From Morchella semilibera (lineage: Eukaryota > Ascomycota > Pezizomycetes > Pezizales > Morchellaceae): 64,000 nt of DNA. The translations under genes and the position numbers were made by a program. The stretch lies in NCBI GenBank assembly GCA_009192285.1, contig WBVU01000009.1, positions 558,001-622,000 on the forward strand, in the 5' to 3' direction. The notes beneath the pieces were generated by a model that was not told where the DNA came from, ran no database searches, and saw only the letters and a program-made list of their open reading frames with translations. Shown one piece after another: positions 1 through 11,938 of the stretch. Each line of letters opens with the position of its first letter. Positions within the stretch are counted from its first letter, which is position 1.

Positions 1-1
1 G

Positions 2-314
2 GTCCTCAACTTGAAGGTTGGGTACTCGCATCCCGTGGAGCTGCCCGTGCCCGAGGGCGTCACGTGCTCTGTGCCTATGCCCACGAGGATACTCCTGGAG
101 GGGTGCGATAAGGTCAGGATTAAGGACTTTGCGGCGGTGGTCAGGGCTTGGAGGGTCCCTGAGCCGTATAAAGGAAAGGTGGGTTTCTCTCTGTTTCTAT
201 TTCTGTTTCTGTTTCTGTTTCTCTCTCTCTGGGTAAGGTGCTGATTCGTGGGTGGTGTAGGGTATCTTTGTGGGCGATGAGACCATCAAGTTGAAGATCA
301 AGAAGGTCAAATAG
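2..314 (+). CDS. MRPL6: Mitochondrial large-subunit ribosomal protein uL6m, 3' part only
   Basis: The 5' end lies outside the window. Exons are 2-178 and 261-314, joined across a GT-AG intron (179-260) that carries a TTTCTG-type pyrimidine repeat. The spliced frame reads through GYSHPVELPVPEG, then VPMPTRILLEG, then RAWRVPEPYKGKG, and ends KLKIKKVK. These are the hallmark C-terminal segments of the bacterial/mitochondrial L6 family, including the invariant PEPYKGKG that binds 23S-type rRNA. Without splicing the frame would run into intron-coded low complexity. The product acts in the mitochondrial ribosome near the sarcin-ricin loop. It is convergent with TFB1. The identification is firm; only the upstream part is missing. 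Confidence 0.93.
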
Positions 315-652
315 ATGACCGATCTTCTTCTTCTTCTTCTCTTCCTTGTCCCCCTTCCCCCCCTCTTCTCCTCGCGTTGGTTTGGAGGTGGGTTTGAGGA
401 GGGATTTGTAGAATTAATTTTTTTTTTGTATATATCATACACAGGCAAAATACCATCTGCCTCCCCTTCCAATGCTGTAAATGAAAACCCGGTCCAATCT
501 AAGATACATGTATATACCGAAAAGCCGAAAAGCGGAACAAGAAGTAAAATCACAAGCTCAAACACCTATTTCCGTAAAAAAGACACTCTGTAGTAAATAA
601 TAATAATAATAATGATATCATTTAAAAAAAAAAGAATCTATCAACCTTACTC
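315..652. other. Convergent 3' intergenic gap, MRPL6/TFB1
   Basis: No gene is visible. The gap holds a TTC-rich tract (about 322-345), one TACATGTA octamer (505-512) and an AAT microsatellite (about 594-613). Short ORFs on both strands here are low-complexity. Confidence 0.7.
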
Positions 653-2624
653 CTACGCCCCTGCCACAGCAGCAGCGGCAGCATTAACCCCCTCCGCCTC
701 CTCCACCGCCTTCTTATACTTCCCGACCGCAACATCCACCGCCCTCACCACAGGGCCCAGCACCTCCTGCACCACCGCGCGCCCACCCCCAACCTCCATG
801 CTCCTCTTCTTCGGCTTGACCCCCGTACGCCTATACTCCTCCTGCGCCTCCTTCTTCCTGCGCACCCTCTCCTCGTCGCGCTCCTTCTCGGCCATCTCGG
901 CAATGGCGTCGATGCGCGCCCGCGAGTTGCCCAGCGACGTCACGAGCTTCGTGATGTCGCCCGCGCGCCGCTCGTCGCCGCTCAGGAACGAGGCCCAAAA
1001 GTGCCGCAGGAACTCGGTGGTTGTTGCGTGCACGAGCGCTACGCTCTCGAAGACGGTTGCGGGGAGACCGCCGGTGCGTACGGGGCCGAGGCGGGAGGTG
1101 GAGGCGAGAGCGGCGCGCCGCTCGCCGACCGCGGAGAGCACTTGGGTGGTGGCGTTGTGCGGGGCGGAGGGCGGGGGAAGCGCGCTGAGGTCGATGGCGG
1201 GGGTGAGAGAGGATTGGAGTGTGGAGAGGACGGTGGCGGGGGAGAGGGTGCTAAATGGGTGTGGCGCGGAGGGGGTGTCTTCGGCGGAGGAGAAGAAGCG
1301 GCGTTGGTCGCGGATTGTGAGGAGGAGGCGGGAGGTGGGGGGTGGGGCGCGCAGGTCGTTGAGGGTTTGGGAGGTGATTGTGTGGGCGTCGAGGTCTTCG
1401 AGGGTTGTGGGGTCGGGGTCGGCTCTATGGGGGGGGTTAGTGGGGGTGTGAGGGGGGGAGGGGGGGGGAGGGCTTACGGTGCGACGAGGTCAACAAGCTT
1501 TTGGGAGAGGCTGTTGAGCGTGCGGATTATGGGGACGTTTTCGACCTTTGTGGGGCGCATGGTGAGGTCGGGCATGTTCCCCTGCTTCTGCGAGAGGTTC
1601 TGCTCATTCCCCTCCAGATCAATCGTCCGGGGCAGAATCTCGATCCTGCGTTTCTTACGCGAGTTCTCTGCCGCGTCCACGCCCCCATCAGCACCACCTT
1701 TCCCCCCGCAACCTCAATAAATGAGGACAGACAAAAAAAAGCCTCCTACCTTCATCCTGCCGGTTCAGGTACCGGTCAAAGATCACGTCCGTCCCATCCG
1801 TCGGCAGCAGCTTCTCCCCCTTCAACCGCTTAAACAGCCTACTCATGAAGAAGCGCGTCCAGAAGGCCGTGTCGCTGATCTTGGGGACGTTCTCGTCGTA
1901 CACGGCCTTGACCAGCGGGTGCTGCTCAAAGATGTCCCGGATCACATCCTGGCTGATGTTGATCTTCCCCACGCCGTCCTCGGTCTTTGGCTTGATGGTC
2001 GCGAGGACATTGTAGGGGCCGCGGCGCTGCTCGCGCTCGATCGCGTGGGCGCGCAGGAGGTGCGTGCGGGTGCTCCAGAACTGTGTGGCCGTCACGGCGC
2101 TGGAGAGAACGGCCTCGCTGAAGGTGCGGGAGAGGGCCGCGTTGGACTTGAGCAGCGATTGCTGCAGGTCCATGTCGTTCTCCAGGCGTGACTTGCTCCA
2201 GTCGGTGGGGTCTGTGCCGGCGGTGCTGGTGGGCGCGGGGGTCGCGGGACCCGAGGCGGACTTTGTGTCTTGGATGCGCGTGGTGAGGGCTTCCTTGATG
2301 GCATCGGCTTCGGTGCGTGCGGTGCTGGAGGTGAAGGTGAAGACGTATTGGTCGGGGTCTTTGGAGGGGTCAGGGGTGGCTTTGGCGAAGACCTTGATCA
2401 TCACCTTGGCAGTTGTAGCGGGGGTGGCCTGGAGGTCTGGAGGGGGGTTAGTATGGGGGGGAGGGAGAGCAGAGGAGAGACATACTGGTGATGGTACTGG
2501 TGGGAATTGTGAGCGAGGGAGGTGCCCCAGGAGGAGTACTGGGCGTCCAAGTGACAGAGTCCTTATGGACGAGGAGGGCTCCGTCTTTTTTCTTGTAGGA
2601 GGCGGATCCCTTGACGGTCGCCAT
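653..2624 (-). CDS. TFB1: TFIIH core subunit Tfb1 (p62)
   Basis: Four exons: 2624-2486, 2436-1750, 1712-1478, 1424-653, with GT-AG introns of 49, 37 and 53 nt. Total 1,833 nt gives 610 residues with no frame break. Residues 1 to about 110 form the PH/PTB-like domain (NLQATPATTAKVMIKVF). Two BSD domains follow (QFWSTRTHLLRAHAIE and TAFWTRFFMSRLFKRLKGE). After them come the conserved RTIDLEGNEQN and NMPDLTMRPTK blocks and a C-terminal helical region. The family is a structural subunit of TFIIH, used in RNA polymerase II initiation and nucleotide excision repair; it contacts Rad4/XPC and activators through the PH domain. The start ATG at 2624 gives MATVKGSASYKKKDG, the usual N-terminus. The 37-nt second intron is very short, but the frame and the conserved flanks require it. 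Confidence 0.93.
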
Positions 2625-3340
2625 GATGGGGGGAGTAGGGGACGTATGATGAGATCTGTAGTTCTGTGGGGGAGGAGGAGGGGGTGATTGTTAGTGGTTA
2701 GTGGTTAGTATGGCAATATTAGAAAGTTCGTGATGTTTTTATCTTTGGTGTTTTGGTGTTGTTGTCTTGCTCTTCCTCTTCATCATCATCAAAGTCGACA
2801 GGACAAAGCTTAAAGCTCTGACCCATGCACGATATTCCCCTAACCCTGAACTCGCACCCTGGGGTCACAAACAGTTACCCGGTCGTGTTAATGCATCGGG
2901 TGTCAATGATAAATACGTGTATTCGGCCCTGGCGAGGAATATGAGGGACAAGTAGGAGATGGACACTTATTGTACAGGCCAATATCTACATCATACATGT
3001 GTATTAAGAGGTGTATATTGTATATGTATCTGTTAACACCTACATGTCCCGTACTTACTGAGCTATGCTCTAGAACTATAGCTAGGCCACCTTTCCCTGT
3101 ATTAATCTTCAAGCTAGAGCTCACTTACAGTCGACATCTATTGCTATATATGGATTCTTTTACATACATCGCACGCCTATACCCACGGCACATGGAACGT
3201 ATCAATTCCGGCCAAACGATCATTTCCGCCAAGACACCAATCTCCAACCCTAACCCCGACACCTAACCCACAGCGCATCCTCACCTCGAAACCTCCACCG
3301 AGACTCATCAACAATCACCAGAGCTCCCAAAGACCCGGCA
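2625..3340. other. Divergent intergenic region, TFB1/TTI2
   Basis: This is the shared upstream region of TFB1 (minus) and TTI2 (plus). It holds a short TTAGTGG direct repeat near 2690-2710. No coding signal is convincing; the short ORFs around 2767-3266 lack family features and codon bias. Confidence 0.6.
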
Positions 3341-4839
3341 ATGTCGACGATATCAGATCTCTGCATAATACCCACGGGCGTCTCTCCGGAGCGTAAATAC
3401 TCACAGGTAAGTCTATCCATCACACAGCAGCCTGCATTCGGATAATCCATAGCTCACCTCGCAGTATTCTAACACTCCTCGCAGCTCCTCGAGAACGCCA
3501 ATGCGCTCGACAGACTCACCGAGTCATTGTCGCCCGTCGATCCAGATGATGCGGAGAAGCTGCTGGGATGGGTCACGGAGGTGCTGAAGCCCACGGAGGT
3601 GCTGCTGCCGCCGGAACACGTCCTTGAAGATGACGATGGGGAGGCACCCCCGGAGGTGCTGGAGCCGTACAAGGCTACTTGCGCCCTCGCCCTGCAGATC
3701 TTGACCCGCCTCTCACCGCCCACGATCAGCGAGGCCCTCCGTATCTCCCTTATCGCTCACACCACCCCAGACGACTCATGGACGACGGCCGATACCCGCC
3801 AGCTCGCCTCCCACGCCCTCAGCCTTCACCCCCCCACCCCCCAAACACTAACCTCCCTCCTCACAACGCTCAAACCCCTCTTCTCCTCGCGCCACCGCGG
3901 CCTCACCCCCTCCGCCACCGCGGCGCTCCGTCCCTCCACCGCGCGCGCCCCCCTCCTCACCGACACCCCCGCCCACCGCAGCACCCACCCGGCCACCCCA
4001 ACCCTCCTCCACTGGACCATCGCCCGCCTCCCAGCCACGCTCCTCGAGCCCTCCTGGCCCCTCATCATCCCCCCCGTCCTGGCGCTCCTCGACGACAGCC
4101 ACGCCCCCACTCGGACCCGCGCCGCCCAGATCCTCACCACGCTCCTCGACCACCCGCAGGCGCCCCCGCTCCTGGCACGCACAGGGCTAGGCCCCATCTT
4201 CTGGGACGCGGCGATGCCATGCCTGCTGTGTCTCCCGCCGCTGACGCCCAGCGCGCTGTCGGTGCCGCTTCTGCGCGCGGGCTACGACGCGCTGATGGCA
4301 CTCGCGGGCGCGATGGCGCCCCCCGGCCGCGAGAGGGCCCGCCTGCTCGGGCGGGTGCTGCGGGAGGGCGTGGTGGCGGGGATGCGCTATGCCGGTGAGG
4401 TCGCTGTGGTTGCGGAGGTGCTCATGGGGCGCTGGGACGCCTGGTGGCCGGTATGGGCGTGTGGTGCGTGAGGCACCTCAAGGAGTGTGTGGGGCTGCTG
4501 GTGGGCGTGCTGGCCGGCCCGTTTGTTGGCGCGGCGCCGGGGCTGGTGGTGGCTGCGGCGGGCGCGGTCGTCGAGCTTGTGAGGTGCGCGTGGGTTAGGG
4601 TGGGCCCGTACGTGTGGGAGGTTGTGAGGGCTGTGGTGGTGTGCTGGAGGAGGGGCGTGGAGGATGCGTGGGTGGCGGCGGGGGAGAGGGGGGGGGAGGT
4701 CAGGGCGGCGTTGAGGAGGGTGGTGGAGGTGGTGAGGGGGGTGGTGGTCAGTGCTGGTGAGGCGGGGTGGGAGGGGGTGGTGGAGGAGGTGGTGGGGGTG
4801 GAGGGAACAGCGGCAGGGCTGTTTGAGGGGATGGAGTAG
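3341..4839 (+). CDS. TTI2: Tti2-family protein of the TTT (Tel2-Tti1-Tti2) complex, frame break near 4426
   Basis: Exon 1 is 3341-3406 (22 codons) and exon 2 is 3485-4839; the intron is GTAAGT...GCAG with a CTAAC branch site. The body has the HEAT-like Tti2 signature: SWPLIIPPVLALLDD, then ARTGLGPIFWDAAMPCLL, then LPPLTPSALSVPLLRAGYDA. The complex stabilises PIKK kinases (TOR, ATM/ATR class) with Hsp90. After VVAEVLMG the frame runs into a stop at 4471, while the expected continuation (GVWCVRHLKECVGLL...) is in another frame ending at 4839. One missing base, best placed in the G run 4426-4429, would join them; exon sum plus one is 1,422 nt, exactly 474 codons. The C-terminal region is strongly G-biased. 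Family call is sound; the frame break may be a sequencing error. Confidence 0.83.
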
Positions 4840-5379
4840 GGGGTAGCTTAGAAATAGAGACCCTTTTTTTTTTATACACCTGTGTAGTCATTGATGTGAA
4901 TTGCTTAGCTATGAAACCCCATTGTAACCCGACTGCAAGATTAACGAATTAAAACACCCCCACTGGCCATACACCAGCTCACGCAGTTTGTAGTTTGTAG
5001 TTACTACTACATGTATTATGTTGCATGTGATAGCCCCCTGATTTTCCTGCCCAGCGATCATTACCCCCACCCACCCACACCATAGAAATTTAGTCACATG
5101 ACTTACATGTAGGTACTTAGCCAACGCCCCCTCCTGCCCGGGCGGCCCGTCCCGCGCCCGTCCCGCGCGGACAATGGCTACATGTGTAATATAGATAGGG
5201 CCGCTAGGCGATAGCCCAATTCTATGCGCGGGAAGAAGGCAGTTGCCGCCGCACAAATTGCGGGTGCTGTCCCCCATCCATATGCAATGTAGCTAGCAGG
5301 TCGTGAACGATGCCCCCTCCCCCCTCTTCCCCCCCCCCCGTGACCATGGTAGTCCTCCTCCGCAGGTATGGATGCCCCT

Positions 5380-5515
5380 GCCCCCGTACAGAACGTCCTT
5401 GCTGTCGGGTACCGGACCCACAGGCAGCCTAGACAGGAACAAGCAGAGAGCTCTTTCTCGCTCTCATCTAGGCTGCCTCCATGTCCGGTACGTGGCAGCA
5501 AGGGCGCTCTATAGA
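5380..5515. repeat. Imperfect inverted repeat (stem-loop or MITE-like)
   Basis: Perfect core arms are GTACCGGAC (5409-5417) with GTCCGGTAC (5483-5491), and AGGCAGCCTAGA (5422-5433) with TCTAGGCTGCCT (5467-5478). Outside the cores similarity continues imperfectly (TCCTTGCTG... against ...CAGCAAGGG), giving arms of about 50 nt around a 33-nt loop. No target-site duplication was identified. Confidence 0.6.
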
Positions 5516-5559
5516 GGGGGGGCGGGGGTATACCGTGTCCTACTACTTGCCGGGCACCA

Positions 5560-5736
5560 TTAGCTCGGGATCCTCCAGATTATGTGCTGTAGGATCAAGC
5601 CTCCAGTGCCTGGGCCCACCCGCATGCCCGCCGCACCGCGCCAGCACTGCCAGCGGCTACAACAGTGGGCGTATGGCCTATGCGGGTGGGCTCAGGCGCA
5701 GCATGTAACCGGGTGCGGTTAGAGGATCCCGAATGC
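5560..5736. repeat. Second imperfect inverted repeat ending in CGGGATCCTC
   Basis: Terminal arms CGGGATCCTC (5566-5575) and GAGGATCCCG (5722-5731) are exact reverse complements. Inner arms are GCCTGGGCCCACCCGCAT and ATGCGGGTGGGCTCAGGC, one mismatch apart (about 5610-5697). This looks like a folded-back element of about 170 bp next to the previous one. No coding content. Confidence 0.6.
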
Positions 5737-6632
5737 TAACAGCGACCGACAGGCAGTAGAAGCAGAGACGCCCCCCCCCCTTCCCTCCTCTACCTACCCC
5801 CCCCCCCTGCCTACCCATCACTGCTTCCCTGACCCCCCCCCCTTAAGCCCAAAGCGTAGTTAGTAAAGGACGTGCCCCACCGTGTGTGTGTGCTAATACA
5901 GGCCTGCTACAGGACAAGAAGAGAAACTGCTTGTTGAGACGGTAAGGTCCCCCGCCCCCCTTGAACGCTACTTAGGGCCGCGTGCTGTGAGGCATCCCTC
6001 CCGGGTGCGGGTGGCTGGTTGGCGTTAGCCCGTTCCACGACACTGTAGATATGCACCTCTGCCGCTTCACCCAGCTTCAACACTTCGCGCAACTAATACG
6101 TATACGTACATTCCTTAAGTAACCGGGAAGAGACAACATACACATACGAGATCACCACTACCGGCAATGCACAGCCATAGGAGAAAGAGTGCGAGCTACA
6201 CAGCACAGGCATATATAGTAAATAGCGTAAATAGCTCTACACCTCTGCTGAGTCTTTGCCCGCCGATCCATATGACCTTGATCTCCAAGCCATGAGTGAC
6301 CCAGAAGCGACCTATTAGCACATTGAAAATCACATATAGATATCGTAGCTAAAAATCTACTCCATTACACCCCACCCACCCCACCCCTCTCCCCAAACCC
6401 CTTACATACATATAATCCACGACACACCCGCATCACAACTCATCACTCGCCGCTCCTCCAACCTGTCGAAATCTTGGCGCCAAGCCCACAGAAAACTCAA
6501 TTTTCAAAAAAAAAAAAAAAGTTCCCCAAGCGCAGCAGAGCAAAAGCCTCCAACAACCACCACCACCACCACCACCACCCAATTCCACGATAGTAATAAA
6601 TAATACACACACACACAACAACACACACACAA

Positions 6633-8838
6633 ATGGGAAAAGGACGCTCCAAGCTAAAGCAGGGCCCCCCGGGGCGTCCTCGACGAGTCGCTTATCACCA
6701 CGCACAAGCCCAGCAAGCGCAAAGCCGCCGACGACAGCCACGAAGGACCAGCATCGATCGGGAAGAAGGCCCGTCAGGAGGAGGAGCAGAAGTTGAAGAA
6801 GCGCAAGGACGACGACTTCCGCAGGTCCAAGAAGCAGCAGCAGCAGAAGCAGAAAAAGAAGCCTGCAGGAAAGGTGGTGGTGGCATCCAAGCCCGTAAAG
6901 AAGGCTGGGGCGCCAAAGAAGGGCCTGTTCGACGACGTGGACGAGATCAATGATGCCATTGCTGCCGCGGAAGAGGACGATGACGAGGAGGACGGCCCGC
7001 GCCCAATCTCACTGAAGGATGACTTCCTTGCGGGCGGAGACTCGGACCCCGAGGACGACGACGACGACGAGGATGTCTACGACTCCGAGGACGACCAGGC
7101 CCCGCGGCCAATCTTCTCCGACGACGAGGACGACGACGAGGGCGAGGAGCGTCTGACGGCCGCAAACATCGAGGGCCTCTCGCGCAAGCTGGACATGCAG
7201 CTCGCCGAGGAGGCCGCCGAGGCCCAGGCCGAGCTGGAGGAGGCTGCGCTGCAGACAAACATTGCGCAGGACAAGCCGCGGATCCTGGGCGACGCGGGCG
7301 AGGATGCGGACGAGGACATGGCGGCGGCGCCGCCGGACATTGCGCTGCTGCGCACGCGCATCAACGACACTGTGCGCGTGCTGGAGGACTTTTCGAAGCT
7401 GGCGGAGGAGGGGCGGTCGCGCGCGGACTACACCGAGCAGATCCTCAAGGACATCTGCGAGTACTATGGGTACTCCCCGTTCCTCGCGGAGAAGCTCTTC
7501 AACCTCTTTTCGCCCTCCGAGGCGTTCTCCTTCTTCGAGGCGAACGAGAAGGCCCGCCCCCTCGTCATCCGCACGAATACCCTCAAGACGGCCCGCCGCG
7601 AGCTCGCACAGGCGCTCATCAACCGCGGCGTCACCCTCGAGCCCGTCGGGAAGTGGTCCAAGGTCGGTCTCCAAGTCTTTGAAGCCCAAGTCCCCCTCGG
7701 AGCAACACCAGAGTACCTCGCCGGCCACTACATCCTACAGGCCGCCTCCTCCTTCCTCCCCGTCATGGCGCTCGCGCCCCAGGAGGGCGAACGCATCCTC
7801 GACATGGCCGCCGCCCCCGGCGGCAAAACAACCTACATCTCAGCACTCATGAAGAACACCGGCTGCGTGTTCGCCAACGACTCCAACCGCGCACGCACAA
7901 AGGGCCTCATCGGCAACATCCACCGCCTCGGCGTCAAAAACACAATCGTATGCAACTACGACGCGCGCGAGTTCCCAAAGGTGATTGGCGGCTTCGACCG
8001 CATCCTCCTGGACGCGCCCTGCTCGGGCACGGGCGTCATCAGCAAGGACCCCAGCGTAAAGACCAACAAGAACGAGCGCGACTTCCTCATGCTGCCGCAC
8101 CTGCAGAAGCAGCTGCTCCTGGCCGCCATCGACTCGGTCGACCACGCGTCCGCGACGGGCGGATACGTCGTCTACTCCACCTGCTCCGTCACGGTCGACG
8201 AGAACGAGGGCGTCGTCGAGTACGCGCTCAGGAAGAGGCCCAATGTCCGCCTTGTCGAGACGGGGCTGACGTTTGGCCGCGAGGGCTTCACGAGCTACCG
8301 CGGAAAGAGGTTCAGCGATAAGATGAAGTTCACGCGCAGGTACTACCCGCACTTGTACAACGTCGACGGCTTCTTCGTCGCAAAGCTCAAGAAGATTGCG
8401 CCGTCGCCGCAGAAGACCGGCGCTGACGAGGAGATGGCCGATGCCCGGGGAGAGGAAGAGGAGGAGGAGGAGGAGGAGGAGGACACAGTCCCCTTCGGCG
8501 GCTTCGACGAGGAGGCAGACAAGGAGCTGCTGGAGAAGGCGGAGGCGAGGATGAAGAAGAAGAAGGGACTCGGGAACGGGAGTGGCGCGAAGAAGACTAC
8601 TGCAACGGTGGAGAAGAAGGTGGAGGAGCTGACGATCGCTGGCAAGGAGGAGGGGGGGGAGGCCCCCGCAGCTGATACCCCGCAGGAGGGGGGGGGCCCA
8701 CCGAAGGCGAAGCCCGCCCCCACTGAAGCCCGGAAGAAGACAGGCACGGACACGGACACCCCAAGGGACAAGAAGGCCGTTCCCCCCGCGGCGGCCCAGA
8801 AGGGCAGCAGGAAGAAGAAGAACGGGGGCGGTAAATAA
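6633..8838 (+). CDS. NOP2: Nop2/NSUN1-family 25S rRNA (cytosine-C5)-methyltransferase, frame break near 6665
   Basis: Single exon. A lysine/Asp-Glu-rich nucleolar N-terminus is followed by the conserved block ADYTEQILKDICEYYGYSPF, the domain with LVIRTNTLK, SAM motif I (ILDMAAAPGGKTTY), motif IV DAPCSGTGVISKDPSVK and motif VI with the catalytic TCS (YVVYSTCSV). Both cysteines of the m5C mechanism are present. The family methylates 25S rRNA and is needed for 60S assembly in the nucleolus. The only plausible ATG (6633, MGKGRSKLKQGPP) is in a different frame from the rest; the frame shift falls in the C6/G4 run at about 6663-6672, and one surplus base explains it (length minus one is 735 codons). 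The C-terminus is an acidic, then K/P-rich tail. No intron could bridge the break. Confidence 0.9.
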
Positions 8839-9394
8839 AAGCCACCACCATTATTTTATTTTTATTTTCTTTTTTTCCTTCTTTCTTCTTCTGCCATCGT
8901 GTATGTGTCTAACCAACCAACCAAAATAAAAAGTAAAATAAACCCTAAATCTATCTATCTATCCATATATATAAGTATCCGTAGCGGTTTTTTTTCTTTT
9001 TTTTTTTTTACTCTGTTGTGGAAACCGTGTGCGTGTTTGTCAGGGTGGGAGGCATGAGGGATGAGTGAGTGTGTAGATAGATGGTGATATTTATGTATGT
9101 GCATGGGCCCGGGTGGGTTGTATAAATACCCCCCCCCCTTTCTTGACGTACTCGGGGATGTTCTCTTGTGCACCCATGTGATGAGTTCTGTGTTTGATCA
9201 TTGACCCGGGTCAATGATATTACTACCACTACTACAACATGTAGGACAAGGACCAGACTTGGAGATCACAGGCAGGCATTGACCATGTATTTACTTATTA
9301 GTTGTTGTGCCCACTTGAAATCTAACTATCTAATACACCAAAGGCCACGAGGCACAACAAGATACACTATCTCTCTAAGTACAGGAAAGCAACC
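8839..9394. other. Convergent 3' gap, NOP2/FOL1
   Basis: The gap contains T-rich tracts (8857-8890, 8987-9011), ATCT repeats and a perfect 22-bp palindrome at 9197-9218. No gene is seen. Confidence 0.6.
9197..9218. repeat. Perfect 22-bp palindrome
   Basis: The half-site is ATCATTGACCC followed directly by its reverse complement GGGTCAATGAT. It lies in the 3' gap between convergent NOP2 and FOL1. It could be a protein-binding site or a hairpin; its role is unknown. Confidence 0.75.
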
Positions 9395-11938
9395 CTACAC
9401 GTCCGCCAAAGAGCTCCTCCAGATTGCCACCGCCATATCCACAACCTTCTTCATCTCATCCACATCATGCACCCTCACAATATCCGCCCCCCCGCTCACG
9501 CACGCCGCCACGGCCCCCGCCGTCCCCCACTGCCTCTCCCCCGCCATCTCCACGCCCGTGATCGTCCCCACAAACCTCTTCCGGCTCGGCCCCAGCAGCC
9601 ACGGCATCCCATTCAGGTCCCCGCCCCACCCCGTCAGCTGCGCAAGGTTCCGTATCACCTCGAGATTCCCCGCCATTGTCTTCGCGAACCCCAGACCGGG
9701 GTCAAGCACGATATTCCACCGCCGGATACCCGCCTCCTCGGCCGCACGCACGCGCTCGGCGAGCTCGGCCGCGATGGTCGGGATCACACCGTCGGGGTAG
9801 GATGTGTGCGCCGCCATACTCATGGTCTCGGGCGTACCGCGCATGTGCATGATGCAGATAGGGACGCCGAGCTCTGCGACGGTCGCGAACATGGCGGGGT
9901 CCAGGCGGCCCGATGAGATGTCGTTTATGATGTCTGCGCCTGCCTCTATGGCCGCGCGGGCGACGGAGGCGCGATACGTGTCGATGCTGATTGGGACGGT
10001 GATGCCAGCGGCGCGGATGGCTTTGATTGCGGGGATGACGCGGCGGAGCTCTTCGTCGGGGCCGATGTCGTGGGCACCGGGGCGGGTGGACTGGCCGCCG
10101 ATGTCGATGATGGAGGCGCCGGCGGCAATGAAGGAGGTGGTTGTAGAGATGAGGGTGGTGGGGTTGTGCTTGCCGCCGTCGGAGAAGGAGTCGGGGGTGA
10201 GATTGAGGACGGCCATGAGGAGGGTGGGACGATGGGGGTTGGAGGGGTCGAGGGGGGGAGGTGCGGGGAGAGGGACATGAAGGTGCGGAGTGGGGGGGTA
10301 GTGGGCGGCGTAGGTGGAAGCGCGGAGAGGTGGTGTTTGAAGGCGGTGGAGGTGAGAGGGTGGGCTCGTTCGGGGGCGATGCTGGGTGGATGTGAGTATT
10401 TTGTGGCATAATAGGTTGTTTGGGGTGGGTAGACTTACTCGCAGAGGGGGCGAAGAACAAATTCTCGTTCTAGCATGGCTGCGTGTGGGATTGTTAGGTC
10501 CCCGGTTTTGAGCGTGAGGTCATCGTAGAGAAGGATGTCTATATCGATTGAGCGTGGGCCTTTCTCCACGAGTTTTACTCTACCTAGGGTATCCTCAATC
10601 TCTTTGACGGTCTTGAGTAGATCGTGGGGTGATAGAGTGGTTTCTACCTATAGCCTTCTTAGTTAAATCAATCGGAGTATTATAGCATAGGAAGTTACCT
10701 GGATCACTCCATTCAGGAATGTTGGTTGATCAAGAACATACATAGGTGCGCTCTGGTAGAGATTGCTTGTTCTTTGACTGTAATCCCCCTCTGTTCAAGC
10801 TCAACCAATGAGTTCTTAACAGCCTTAAAGCGGTCGCCAACATTGCTTCCTATGGCAAGGAAAACATCGTGCTTGCCCTCGCCAACGCTGGAGAATTCTT
10901 CGAGGTTAAAGAAAGACCTTTCTCTCGTGATCTCGACACCTGGGCAGTCGGCGAAAGTCAAAGCGCTGGGCTTCTCGGCCTGTACCGTAATCTTCGAGAC
11001 CCCACACTTGACACAGGCTTCACGAGCAATTGCTGTGACGAAGGCCTCGACTGTCTTGTAGTCCGAGGCTTCAATGTGTTCCGTGATATGCTGGGCAACA
11101 GCGCGGAAGTCGTAGCTAGGATCAAACTTCCCCTGGAATTCTCCATTGGCCAATTTCTCTGACGCCATGTTGGCCGATTTTTTAGACTCGTTTGATTTGT
11201 GCATGGTCAAGTTAATGACTACATTTTGCTTCTCCAGGCGTTCATAGGAGTTTACACCAATGATTGTTACAAGTCTTAGGTTCTTGACAAAGACCTTATC
11301 CTCGCCTTCCACGACCACGGAGCCATCTACCTCTTTTTTTCGGGTGATCGAAATCCCGGCTGCGTCAGCCCTGAGGAGTGCTCTGGGTTTCTCTACCACA
11401 ACTCTTACCCATTCCCCGTTGAGCGCTGGGCTCAATGCCAGTCGAGCGACCTTCTCCACTAGGTGTTCGAGGGAGTGAAAACTGTTGTCCTCCACAAGGG
11501 CTGAAATAGATTTCGCGACGGTCCCATAATTGATGCTGTACGGTAAGTGGTCCGTCGACCCAGCAAGGGCAACTGAGCTCTTAAGCCATATAGAAAGTAG
11601 GATAGGTTGCGGTCGAGGGCGCTTCCAAAAGTCAACGCCAGTGGTCGCTTTTCTTTGACTGTCAGATTTTTCTAGGAAGGTTATCCCTTTCTTTATAAAA
11701 TCCGATGATTATCAACCTACAGATTCAAAGAGCGGACAAAGATCAAATCATTTCCTTCCTCTGACGACGGGGCTTCGCGCATGGTTACAGAGTAGTTCCG
11801 ATTTTGCACCTGCAGGTGTTTTGGGAATGAGGGTGGAGATAATTGGAGACGCAATTGGACCACTGAGGGGGGCCGCAGAGATATATGTCTGTGAGAGGTG
11901 AGAGCAGGTCTCAAACGATATCGTAATGTAGACAGCAT
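9395..11938 (-). CDS. FOL1: Trifunctional folate synthesis protein (DHNA-HPPK-DHPS), two frame breaks
   Basis: Four exons: 11938-11721, 11658-10699, 10647-10439, 10381-9395 (introns 62, 51, 57 nt). Two dihydroneopterin aldolase repeats (first from about residue 60, second from about 190) precede HPPK from about 336 (LAIGSNVGDRF; GPRSIDIDILLYDD). DHPS begins at about 519 (MAVLNLTPDSFSDGG; IIDIGGQSTRPG; DPGLGFAKT; GPSRKRF). This fusion makes dihydropteroate from dihydroneopterin and pABA. The R/S-rich start (MLSTLRYRLRPALTSHRH) resembles a mitochondrial presequence; a second Met at about residue 53 could give a cytosolic form. Frame is broken at about 10756-10764 (HPPK, before YQSAPMYVLDQP) and between 10278 and 10216 (likely a C7 run). 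Each needs one missing base net; the corrected length is exactly 792 codons. Confidence 0.92.

Larger units (their letters stand above)
4840..6632. other. Intergenic region with two nested inverted-repeat structures
   Basis: No gene is supported in these 1.8 kb. The region carries two imperfect inverted repeats (listed separately), two TACATGTA octamers (5008, 5104), several poly-C tracts, and close to NOP2 a CACACA/CCACCA-rich leader. Short ORFs at 5178-5708 are products of the inverted repeats. Confidence 0.6.

Noticed and set aside
612-1720. Plus-strand ORFs over TFB1
   Set aside because: They mirror TFB1 exon 3-4 and are Ser/Ala/Gly-rich without family features.
2687-2710. TTAGTGG repeats as telomeric repeat
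   Set aside because: Only three short copies and not TTAGGG; nothing subtelomeric supports it.
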